DNA of 64,000 bases from Streptomyces phaeochromogenes (GTDB taxonomy: Bacteria > Actinomycetota > Actinomycetes > Streptomycetales > Streptomycetaceae). The stretch covers positions 1 to 64,000 of the forward strand of contig NZ_LIQZ01000011.1 in assembly GCF_001418655.1 (NCBI RefSeq), given 5' to 3'. A model generated the notes under the pieces. The model had not been told where the DNA came from, did no database searches, and was given only the letters and a program-made list of their open reading frames with translations. The position numbers and the translations under genes are program-made. Below, piece after piece: positions 57,093 through 64,000 of the stretch (its first letter is position 1; the number at the start of each line of letters is the position of its first letter).

Positions 57093-58957
57093 CGGGCCCG
57101 ACTGTGACGACCCGCGACTCCGTCGGCACGGGCGGCGGACGTGCCTTGCGGCCGGAGACCGACCCCACCGAGGGCGAATTGGTGATCCGGGTGCTCAGCG
57201 CTCTGCTGCGTGAGGACGTGGTGGGCCTGCGTACGCGCAGCACGCTCGTGCACCGGCCTGACGGTGCCTGGTTGCAACGGGCCGACGCGCAAGGGGGTTT
57301 CCTTCTGCTGCCCGTCGTCGAGGACGGGTTCCAGTGCGAGTTCGCGGCCCGGCTGCCTCTGCTCGTCGGGGAATCCGAGGGAGCCGCACCCGTCCCCGTC
57401 CCCGTCCTGTATGAGACGTGTGACGAGATCCTTGGTGTGTTGCGTGTGCTGGCCGACCCCGTCGACCAGGGCGGGTTCGACGCCTTCGCGGAGGAGTGCC
57501 GCCAGACGCAGGCCACCATGCGGCTGCACGCCTCGGCCCGGTCGCAGGTCGCCGAGCGACTGACGGACCGGCTTGGCGCGGACCCGGCCGACTGGACGGG
57601 GCTGACGGCCGGGCTGGCGTTCGACACCCTCGCCGCCCATCTCGACCATCCCGTCTACCCCACGGCACGCGGCCGATCCGGGCTCACCGAGGAGCAACTG
57701 CGGGCGTACGCACCGGAGTTTCATCCCCGTTTCGCGCTGCGCTGGCTCGCTGTGCCCCGGGAGGCGGTCACCGGCACGCTTCCGGACCGCTGGCCCACGC
57801 CCGCGCTGCTCGGGCTGGGGGAGCTCGACCGTACTCATGTGGCCCTGCCCGTACACCCGTTAAGTGTCGGTCCCCCGCTGGAAGAGGCCTTGCGTGCCAC
57901 CGGTCTGACGGAGAGCGCGGTACTCGCCGACCGCGCCCGCCTCGAAGCCGTGCCCACCCTGTCGATGCGTACCGTCGCCCTGTCAGTCGACCCGTTGCTG
58001 CACGTCAAACTCCCCCTGGCCACCGCCACGTTGGGCCTGCGCAACCGGCGGACCATCAAGCCCGGGACACTCGTCGACGGGGCCGCAGGACAGCGTCTGA
58101 TCGAGCGGGTCGTCGCCCGCGAGCCCCGCTTCCGTGACACGATCCTGCACGCCGACGAGACCATGTACACGCACGCCGGGCACGAACTGCTCGCCGTGCT
58201 CTTCCGACGCTACCCCGCTGGTCTTGAGGACTCCGTCGTCGTGCCGATGGCCGCGCTGCTCGCCGAGGCGCCCGGCGACCGGCTGGTCGTCGATCACCTG
58301 GCCGACCGCTTCTACGGCGGCGACCCGCTCGCCCTGCTGGACGCCTGGCTCACGCTGCTCTTCGACTGGCAGACCACGCTGTTCGGCTATGGGATCGCGC
58401 TGGAGTCGCACCAGCAGAACATCTCGCTCGTCCTCGACCGGCGGACCGACGGCCGCACTCGGCTGCGGCTGTTGCTGAAGGACAACGACGGACCGCGCAT
58501 CAACGCCGCGCGGCTGCGTGAGCGGTTGGGTGAGGGATCGGGCGAGGAATCGGGTAAGCGGGCGGGGGACAACGCCACCGGACCGCGTGACTTCGACGAC
58601 GCCCGGACCTTCGCCGAGAGCGACCAGCCGGTCGTCGACCTGTTCACCACCATCACGGTCCATCTGTGCGCGGGCGCCTACGCGTTCGGGCTCGCCCGGC
58701 ACGGTCGCGCTCCGCTGCCGGTGCTGCTGCGGCTCGTCCGCGACCGGCTCGCCGAGGCGATCGAGCGGCTCGGGACAGGAGCGGGCGAGCCCGGTGCCGT
58801 ACTGCGTGCCCAGGTGCTGGACTCACCCCGCCTGCCCGTGAAGGCGATGGTCACCGCGGGAACCCTGCTCACCAAGGAACGTTCGGGCGCGGCGGACATT
58901 AACAAGCACTACACGACCGGCCCCAACTACCTGCTGCGTACGGGGGATTCGGCATGA
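57089..58957 (+). CDS. IucA/IucC-family siderophore synthetase 1 (PvsB-like)
   Basis: The 622-residue NIS synthetase adenylates a carboxylate and couples it to an amine or alcohol. Family features are 'VALPVHPLSVGPPLEEALRA' in the active-site region (HP motif), 'VPTLSMRTVALSVDPLLHVKLPLATATLGL' in parts (S-x-R-T and K-L), 'ESHQQNISLVLDRRTDGR' (the H-x-Q-N ATP site), 'LLLKDNDGPRIN' and the C-terminal ferric-reductase-like 'HLCAGAYAFGLARHGRAPL'. GTG 57089 overlaps the stop of the ATP-grasp gene (GTGA) and is preceded by GGGAG. It corresponds in place to pvsB. Which substrate it activates is not known; citrate is likely. Confidence 0.87.
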   Translation: MTGPTVTTRDSVGTGGGRALRPETDPTEGELVIRVLSALLREDVVGLRTRSTLVHRPDGAWLQRADAQGGFLLLPVVEDGFQCEFAARLPLLVGESEGAAPVPVPVLYETCDEILGVLRVLADPVDQGGFDAFAEECRQTQATMRLHASARSQVAERLTDRLGADPADWTGLTAGLAFDTLAAHLDHPVYPTARGRSGLTEEQLRAYAPEFHPRFALRWLAVPREAVTGTLPDRWPTPALLGLGELDRTHVALPVHPLSVGPPLEEALRATGLTESAVLADRARLEAVPTLSMRTVALSVDPLLHVKLPLATATLGLRNRRTIKPGTLVDGAAGQRLIERVVAREPRFRDTILHADETMYTHAGHELLAVLFRRYPAGLEDSVVVPMAALLAEAPGDRLVVDHLADRFYGGDPLALLDAWLTLLFDWQTTLFGYGIALESHQQNISLVLDRRTDGRTRLRLLLKDNDGPRINAARLRERLGEGSGEESGKRAGDNATGPRDFDDARTFAESDQPVVDLFTTITVHLCAGAYAFGLARHGRAPLPVLLRLVRDRLAEAIERLGTGAGEPGAVLRAQVLDSPRLPVKAMVTAGTLLTKERSGAADINKHYTTGPNYLLRTGDSA

Positions 58958-60156
58958 CCGCCGAGGTCCTGCGGATGCCCCGCTCCGGGTTCGGTCCGCG
59001 GCACGTGCACGCAGTCGCGGGCTGCTATTTCGTGGCGTCGTTCGCGGCACTGGGGCTGCCGCCGTTCCTGACCGAGATCCTGCCGGAGCTCGGCGACCGA
59101 ACGGCTCGCTGGGCGGGTCTGCTGTATGTCGTGCCCACCGTGTTCGGTGCGCTCGGTGCCCCTCTGTGGGGCCGGCTCGCGGACCGCTTCGGACGAAAAC
59201 GGCTGCTGCTGCGGGCCCAGTTGGGGCTCGCTGTCGCCTTCCTGCTCGCGGGATGGGCCGATTCGCTCGGCACGTTCATCGCGGCGCTGGTGTTGCAGGG
59301 CATCCTCGGCGGCACGTTCGCGGCGTCCAACGGCTACCTCGGTGCCGCGCTGGAAGGGACCCACCTGTCCAGGGCACTCACGCTGATGCACGGCAGTGCG
59401 CGGGCGGCCCTGGTCGTCGCCCCGATCGTGGTCGGATCCCTGTCGTCCTGGCTGTCACCCCATCGCCAGTACGCGCTGCTCGCCCTTCTCCCGCTGGCCG
59501 CCGCCCTGTTGCTCGCCGCGTTGCCCGAACCGCAGGCGGAGGAGGCCGAGTTGACGGAGGTGGCGGAGACATCCGAGCCCGTTCCAGCGGCGGCTCTGCG
59601 CTCGCTGTACGCGTTCGAGTTCACCTTTGTCTTCTCCACGGTCATCTCCTTCCCCTACCTCATCTCCCTTGTCGAGGAACGAATACCGGGCGCGTCACCG
59701 ACGCTGTCGGGCGTGCTGTTCGCCCTCCCCCACCTCTGCTACCTGATAGCCGCCATGCCCGTACACACCGCCTTCCGGGACCGACCCCGGGCCGGGATCG
59801 TGATCGGCTTCATCTGTGTCGCGATCGGGCTGGCCGGACACAGTGCGGCCGACTCCCTCGCCACCCTGATCGGCGTACGGCTGGTCCTCGGCGTGGGGCT
59901 GACGCTCGGCCTGGTGTGTCTGTCGGTGCTGGCCGCCGACTGCGTCAAGGGCCGTTCCCCCGGCGGGCTGTTCGGCTCGCTGGAGTTCTTCTCCAAGGCC
60001 GGCGCGGTCGCCGCCGGCGTGGCCGCGGCGGCGGGCAGCGCCCGCTACGGCCCGACCGCACCCTTACTGACCGGCGCGGCCGTCGCACTGATCACCGTAT
60101 GCGCGACCATCCTCCGCTCTCTTTGCACCCGCTGGAGCCACACATGCCCTCGCTGA
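58954..60156 (+). CDS. MFS exporter, probable siderophore efflux (PvsC-like)
   Basis: The 400-residue protein has about 12 membrane segments. It begins 'VHAVAGCYFVASFAALGLPP' and has the MFS motif A 'GAPLWGRLADRFGRKRLLL' between segments 2 and 3. 'LEGTHLSRALTLMHGSARAALVVAPI' and the second-half 'LVLGVGLTLGLVCLSVLAADCVKGRSPGGLFG' in parts complete it. Its ATG overlaps the upstream synthetase stop (ATGA) and its end overlaps the next synthetase by 13 bases. Position between two IucA/IucC genes points to export of the finished siderophore, as PvsC does for vibrioferrin. Confidence 0.85.
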   Translation: MTAEVLRMPRSGFGPRHVHAVAGCYFVASFAALGLPPFLTEILPELGDRTARWAGLLYVVPTVFGALGAPLWGRLADRFGRKRLLLRAQLGLAVAFLLAGWADSLGTFIAALVLQGILGGTFAASNGYLGAALEGTHLSRALTLMHGSARAALVVAPIVVGSLSSWLSPHRQYALLALLPLAAALLLAALPEPQAEEAELTEVAETSEPVPAAALRSLYAFEFTFVFSTVISFPYLISLVEERIPGASPTLSGVLFALPHLCYLIAAMPVHTAFRDRPRAGIVIGFICVAIGLAGHSAADSLATLIGVRLVLGVGLTLGLVCLSVLAADCVKGRSPGGLFGSLEFFSKAGAVAAGVAAAAGSARYGPTAPLLTGAAVALITVCATILRSLCTRWSHTCPR

Positions 60157-62006
60157 CCGAGTCGCTCGGTAGCACCCCCGCCTCCGCCCTCGCCTCCGCC
60201 CCCACTGCGCCGGCCGAACTCCCTTCCCCCGACGAGGCCGTGGCGCACACCCTCCTCAACTGTCTGCTGCGCGAGGTGTCGGCGCCCGAGCGCCAGACCG
60301 CCTTCACCCACGGCCATCTGCTGCTGCGGCTCCCCCGCCGCGGTGTGCTGCTGCGGGTCGCCCTGCGTCGTACGTCGCTGCTCGGCGCGCACCGCTTCGC
60401 CGGCCAGGTGAGCGAGGAGACGGCCGACGGTGGCTGGAACGTGGTCGACTGGCGGCGGCTGGCCGAGTACACGCAGGACGAACTGTCCCTGCGTACCGGT
60501 GTGCGCAACGAGGAGTTCCTGGAGCAGATCGACTCCAGCCACCGAACCATCACCGCCTCTCTCGCGGTACGCACCGGGAGCGGCCGGAGCGCTCTCCCCG
60601 TGCAGGCCGGGTCCGACCCGAGCGCGATCGCCGTACGGGCGGGGACGGACTCGGTACCGGCGGACACGCCCGTCGCCGCCTACCTCGCGTCCGAGCAGTC
60701 GCTGCTCTTCGGGCACCGCTTCCACCCCACGCCCAAGGCGCGCACCGGGGACGCGGACTCCTGGCTCGCCTACTCGCCGGAGGCCGGCGCCGCCTTCCCC
60801 CTGCGCCACCTGGCCGTACGCGAGCACCTGATCGCCGAGGAGGCCGCGGAGCCCGGCGCCCTGGACGTGCTCGACGGGCGGGACCGGCGGGACCCGTGGG
60901 GACGAAAGGGCGCTGCCGTGCCCGACGGCTACCGGCTGCTGCCCGCCCACCCCTGGCAGTACGCGATCCTCCGCGAGCACCCGACGCTGCGCGCGGCCCT
61001 CGCGCGCGGGGAGATCCTCGACCTCGGCCCGGGCGGCAGGCCCTTCGCCGCCACCGCATCCGTACGGACGCTGTACGACGGCGAGTCGTTCCTGAAGTTC
61101 AGCCTGAACGTCCGGATCACCAACTGCCTGCGCAAGAACGCGAGTTACGAGCTTTCAGGCGCCGTCGCACTCACCCGCGTCCTGGGCCCGGCCCTGGCCG
61201 ACCTGGCCGAGCGCTTCCCCGGCAGCGCGGTGCTCCGCGAGCCCGCGTACCGCAGCCTCGCCCTGCCAGGACCGGACGGCACCCCGGACCGCGAGCTGCT
61301 CGAAGGCTTCGGCGTCATCGTCCGCGAGGGCCTGACCCGGCACCTCCTGCCCGGTACCACCCCGCTGCTCGCGGCGGCCGTCGCGGACGAGTACCCGACC
61401 AGTCCCGCGCACGTCTCCCAACTCCTCGACGGGGCCGGTCCGCAGGCGGCGCTCGACTGGTGGGCGGCCTACCTGAGGCTGCTCGTGCCGCCGGTGCTTG
61501 CCGCCTACTTCGACCACGGTCTGGTGCTGGAACCCCATCTGCAGAACGTGCTGATCTGCGTGGACGGCGACGGCATGCCCGCCCAGGTCCTCTTCCGCGA
61601 CCTGGAGGGCACCAAGCTCGTGCCCGAGCATCACGCCGAGACCCTCGCCGCGCTGCCGCCCGAGGTCGCGGGGCCGATGACGTACGACGCGCAGCGGGGC
61701 TGGGACCGGGTCGTCTACTGCCTGCTCGTGAACCATGTCGCCGAGCTGCTCGCCGCGCTCGCCGACCTGCACCCCCACGCCGAGGCCGCGCTGTGGGCGG
61801 AGGTCCGCGTCACCCTCCAGACGTACGCCGACCGATACGGCTGCCCGCCGCCGCTGGCCGCGCTGCTCGCCGGAGTGCCCCTGCCCGCCAAGGCGAACCT
61901 CCTCACCCGCTGGGAGCGCAAGGCCGACCGCGAGGCCGGATACGTCCACCTGCCCTCTCCGCTCGGTGAGGACATCCTGTGCCACACGACCGGGAGTACC
62001 CGATGA
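60144..62006 (+). CDS. IucA/IucC-family siderophore synthetase 2 (PvsD-like)
   Basis: The 620-residue NIS synthetase has all family landmarks: 'LLFGHRFHPTPKARTGDADS' (H-P-x-x-K-x-R-x-G), 'YRLLPAHPWQYAIL' (H-P-W), 'FAATASVRTLYDGESFLKFSLN' in parts (S-x-R-T and K), 'VRITNCLRKNASYEL' (N-x-x-R), 'LVLEPHLQNVLICVDGDG' (H-x-Q-N) and 'LFRDLEGTKLVPEHH' (R-D). These residues bind ATP and the polycarboxylate. An insertion around residues 140-175 (TGSGRSALPVQAGSDPSAIA) is low-complexity. GGAG lies seven bases before ATG 60144. It overlaps the MFS gene and the decarboxylase gene. Confidence 0.9.
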   Translation: MPSLTESLGSTPASALASAPTAPAELPSPDEAVAHTLLNCLLREVSAPERQTAFTHGHLLLRLPRRGVLLRVALRRTSLLGAHRFAGQVSEETADGGWNVVDWRRLAEYTQDELSLRTGVRNEEFLEQIDSSHRTITASLAVRTGSGRSALPVQAGSDPSAIAVRAGTDSVPADTPVAAYLASEQSLLFGHRFHPTPKARTGDADSWLAYSPEAGAAFPLRHLAVREHLIAEEAAEPGALDVLDGRDRRDPWGRKGAAVPDGYRLLPAHPWQYAILREHPTLRAALARGEILDLGPGGRPFAATASVRTLYDGESFLKFSLNVRITNCLRKNASYELSGAVALTRVLGPALADLAERFPGSAVLREPAYRSLALPGPDGTPDRELLEGFGVIVREGLTRHLLPGTTPLLAAAVADEYPTSPAHVSQLLDGAGPQAALDWWAAYLRLLVPPVLAAYFDHGLVLEPHLQNVLICVDGDGMPAQVLFRDLEGTKLVPEHHAETLAALPPEVAGPMTYDAQRGWDRVVYCLLVNHVAELLAALADLHPHAEAALWAEVRVTLQTYADRYGCPPPLAALLAGVPLPAKANLLTRWERKADREAGYVHLPSPLGEDILCHTTGSTR

Positions 62007-63250
62007 CCATCCCCACCGCGGCCGTACGGGACCGCGTGCTCTCCCTTCCCTCCGGCGAACTCCCCGCCTACGTCTACGACCTGGCGGCACTGCGCGATCA
62101 CGCCGCTCACGTGCGGGCCGCCCTGCCCGCCCGCGTCGAGCTCTACTACGCGGCCAAGGCCAACCCGGAGCCGGAGATCCTGGCCGCGCTGGGTCCGTAC
62201 GTGGACGGCTACGAGGTCGCGTCGGGTGGCGAACTCACTCATGTCGCCAAGGCGGTTCCGGGCCGCCCTCTGGCCTTCGGCGGACCGGGCAAGACGCCCG
62301 CCGAGATCACGGCCGCGCTGGAGCGGGGCGTGGAGCGTTTCCATGTGGAGAGCGAGTACGAGCTGCACATGCTGGCCGAACTGGCCCGGCAGGTGGCGCC
62401 CGACAGCCGGGTCGCGGTCCTGCCTCGCTTCAACCTTCCTGTGGCGTCGGGTTCGTTGGCCGCGAGCTCGCTGGCGATGGGCGGCCGTTCCACGCCCTTC
62501 GGCCTCGACCCGTCCGAGGCGGACGCGGTCGTGCGTCTGCTCACCGACGGCACGTATCCGCATCTTGAACTCCGCGGTGTGCACGCCCACTTGGCCAGCG
62601 GGCTCCGGGCTCCGGAGCAGCTCGCGGTGGCCGAGTCCATCGTGCGCTGGGCCGTGGGGCTGGCCGAACGGCACGACGGGGTGCGGCTGGCCGAGGTGAA
62701 CCTCGGTGGGGGGATGACGGTCGACTACGCCGCTCCCGAGGACCGATTCGACTGGGTCGCGTACGGCGAAGGGCTCGCCGAACTCGCCTGCCGGTACCCG
62801 GATCTGACGTTGCGTATCGAACCGGGGCGGGCGCTGACGGCGTACTGCGGCTGGTACGCCACCGAGGTGCTGGACGTGAAGCAGAGTCACGGCGAGGAGT
62901 TCGCGGTTGTGCGCGGAGGCACGCACCACATGCGCACTCCCGCGACCAAGGGACACGACCAGCCCTGCACCACGCTTGCGGTGGAGGACTGGGCTCATCC
63001 CTGGCCGCGGCCGGCCGCGAGACGCGAACTCGTCACGCTCACCGGCCAGTTGTGCACCCCGAAGGATGTCCTGGCCCGGAACGTCCGGGCGCCGGGGCTG
63101 CGGGCGGGCGACCGCGTGGCGTTCGCTCTGGCGGGCGCCTACGCGTGGAACATCTCCCACCACGACTTCCTCATGCACCCGCGGCCCGGGTTCCACTTCC
63201 TGGACGGCGTGGACACCGAATCAGCCGCGGGTGGGGCGACCGAGGGCTAG
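62003..63250 (+). CDS. Type III PLP-dependent decarboxylase of the siderophore pathway (PvsE-like)
   Basis: The 415-residue alanine-racemase-fold decarboxylase has the PLP lysine in 'VELYYAAKANPEPEILAAL', 'GYEVASGGELTHVAKAV', 'FHVESEYELHML', 'LRGVHAHLASGLRAPEQLA' (stacking His), 'EVNLGGGMTVDYA', 'LTLRIEPGRALTAYCGWYA' (phosphate site E-P-G-R) and near the C-terminus 'LTGQLCTPKDVLARN', a form seen in PvsE and SbnH. It would decarboxylate an amino acid, or an amino-acid unit already joined to citrate, to supply an amine or ethanolamine-like end. ATG 62003 overlaps the synthetase stop (ATGA). It closes the operon. Confidence 0.87.
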   Translation: MTIPTAAVRDRVLSLPSGELPAYVYDLAALRDHAAHVRAALPARVELYYAAKANPEPEILAALGPYVDGYEVASGGELTHVAKAVPGRPLAFGGPGKTPAEITAALERGVERFHVESEYELHMLAELARQVAPDSRVAVLPRFNLPVASGSLAASSLAMGGRSTPFGLDPSEADAVVRLLTDGTYPHLELRGVHAHLASGLRAPEQLAVAESIVRWAVGLAERHDGVRLAEVNLGGGMTVDYAAPEDRFDWVAYGEGLAELACRYPDLTLRIEPGRALTAYCGWYATEVLDVKQSHGEEFAVVRGGTHHMRTPATKGHDQPCTTLAVEDWAHPWPRPAARRELVTLTGQLCTPKDVLARNVRAPGLRAGDRVAFALAGAYAWNISHHDFLMHPRPGFHFLDGVDTESAAGGATEG

Positions 63251-63310
63251 GGGTTCGCGCGTTGAACGTGGTCTCGTCGTCCGCCGGCGGTTCGCTGCGG
63301 ACGGCGGGGT

Positions 63311-63808
63311 TCAGCCCTGCTGGAAGAGCTCCGCGGGCAGGGGCTTCAGGAGCGCGTACAGATCGTCGGTGATGGGGCGGTCCCAGGCGGCGATCGTCAC
63401 CAGGACGTTGTCGCTGCGGTCGAACTGGACGCAGGAGATCCGCGTCTCGGAGAGCTTCAGGCGGCGCACGATGAGGAGGTTGTCGCCCTGCATCACCGGC
63501 ATGTCCTCGGCCCCGACGACCGTGACCTCCTCCTCGTTCTCCAGCGCCAGCAGCAGCTGCGCAACCTCGAACGGGACCTCTCCCTCGGCGACGTCCCGGG
63601 CCGGTGAGCCCTCCGGCAGATTGCCGATGATCATCGCGGGGCCGCGGCCACCGAACAGGTCGTAGCGCAGGAAGACGCCCTGGCAGCTTCCGTCGGGCGC
63701 GGGCAGCAGGCCCGCGCCGAGATTGCCGGGCCAGTCGCCCGGGTCCATGGCCAGAACGTCGAATTCAGGCCCGGCGGGAGTGGCGCTGCGGCGGCGGAGG
63801 AAGGACAT
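63311..63808 (-). CDS. Conserved hypothetical protein
   Basis: The 165-residue protein begins MSFLRRRSATPAGPEFDVLA and continues with strands and turns ('LGAGLLPAPDGSCQGVFLRYDLFGGRGPAMIIGNLP' in parts), then 'FEVAQLLLALENEEEVTVVG' and 'LIVRRLKLSETRISCVQFDRSDNVLVTIAAWDRPITDD' in parts. I know it as a conserved actinobacterial protein of unknown function with no motif I can name. It has no signal peptide or membrane segment. It is convergent with the siderophore operon (60 bases apart). Upstream lie evenly spaced GTTGGCC repeats. Confidence 0.72.
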   Translation of the reverse strand: MSFLRRRSATPAGPEFDVLAMDPGDWPGNLGAGLLPAPDGSCQGVFLRYDLFGGRGPAMIIGNLPEGSPARDVAEGEVPFEVAQLLLALENEEEVTVVGAEDMPVMQGDNLLIVRRLKLSETRISCVQFDRSDNVLVTIAAWDRPITDDLYALLKPLPAELFQQG

Positions 63809-63858
63809 GCCGCAATGGTACGTGCCCCGAGGGGTGGACGGGCGTGGGGTCGACGGCC

Positions 63859-63921
63859 GTTGGCCAGCGAACGTTGGCCCTGACGTGTTGGCCGGGGGCG
63901 GTCCACCAACAGGCGTTGACC
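63859..63921. repeat. Short direct repeats with 14-bp period
   Basis: GTTGGCC occurs at 63859, 63873 and 63887, exactly 14 bases apart, and GTTGACC at 63915, two periods later; a poor copy (GTCCACC) sits at 63901. They lie ~50 bases upstream of the start of the hypothetical gene at 63808 and before whatever follows the window. No gene is seen from 63809 to 64000. Confidence 0.75.
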
Positions 63922-64000
63922 GTCGCGTGGCAACTTCGAGCCGTTTCGGTCACCACATGTTTGCCAACGCTCGTTTCTCCGGGCCTGGCGCATGCCACCG

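Noticed and set aside
61715..63196. Long minus-strand frame across the decarboxylase
   Set aside because: The plus-strand decarboxylase has all PLP-binding motifs and overlaps its operon neighbour by ATGA; the antisense frame has none.
1..64000. CRISPR arrays, tRNA/rRNA genes, insertion sequences, attachment sites
   Set aside because: I looked for repeat-spacer arrays, cloverleaf-like sequences, transposase motifs and paired direct repeats and found none; the tandem repeats seen are only two or three copies without spacers.

Overview
The window is high-GC actinobacterial DNA and reads as a Streptomyces chromosome. Supporting this are frequent GTG/TTG starts, a two-domain long chaplin with a sortase signal, an NsdA-type developmental regulator, an ECF42-type sigma factor paired with a YCII/DGPF protein, a cysteine-rich leader peptide of the actinobacterial type, and the common Streptomyces intergenic GCGCCCC hairpin repeat. 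I see no rRNA, tRNA, CRISPR array, phage or insertion sequence. The left edge cuts a WYL-domain regulator and sits exactly on a perfect 20-bp inverted repeat.

0-13.4 kb: a secreted PI-PLC-like protein and a secreted GH19 chitinase (with two DasR-like operator sites upstream) precede an aldehyde dehydrogenase/MarR pair. An AmiC-like cytoplasmic ligand sensor then leads, across a terminator, into a complete urea-type ABC importer, urtABCDE. This operon has two translation-control oddities: a hairpin covering a Shine-Dalgarno before urtA and a tandem duplication at the urtC/urtD junction. An ECF42 sigma factor with its YCII partner follows.

13.4-21 kb: a six-element organosulfur operon on the minus strand begins with a leaderless Cys-Cys leader peptide. 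It continues with an SfnG-like dimethylsulfone monooxygenase, a DszC-like flavin monooxygenase, an FMN reductase, an SfnB-like acyl-CoA-dehydrogenase-fold enzyme and an SsuD-like sulfonate monooxygenase. A LysR regulator is divergent. The genes together suggest scavenging of sulfur from sulfones and sulfonates when cysteine is scarce.

21-27 kb: a light/stress module with an SDR-DUF2867 protein, a photolyase, a LitR-like B12-binding MerR regulator, an ECF sigma factor and an SPW-repeat membrane protein. 27-42 kb is a mosaic of small enzymes and regulators (ArsR-SRPBCC fusion, phosphotransferase, several GNATs, P-loop protein, GlsB-like protein, O6-methylguanine methyltransferase, GDSL hydrolase, a broken Asp-box gene, MFS exporter, deaminase, SDR/TetR pair, membrane acyltransferase). 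Several of these appear to be transcribed without a leader.

42-55 kb: cell-surface and developmental genes, namely the long chaplin, a TAP-like peptidase, a baeRF family 3 protein, a lipoprotein, a PAS-PP2C phosphatase, nsdA, a phosphotransferase and a peptidoglycan amidase.

54.5-63.3 kb: an iron-controlled, NRPS-independent siderophore locus. A FhuF-like ferric reductase lies divergent behind a clear iron box. The plus-strand operon runs ATP-grasp ligase, IucA/IucC synthetase, MFS exporter, second IucA/IucC synthetase, PLP decarboxylase, with overlapping start/stop codons. This is the gene order and content of the vibrioferrin pvsABCDE operon, and it is headed here by an unrecognised leaderless 82-residue ORF. 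It is the most striking system in the window.
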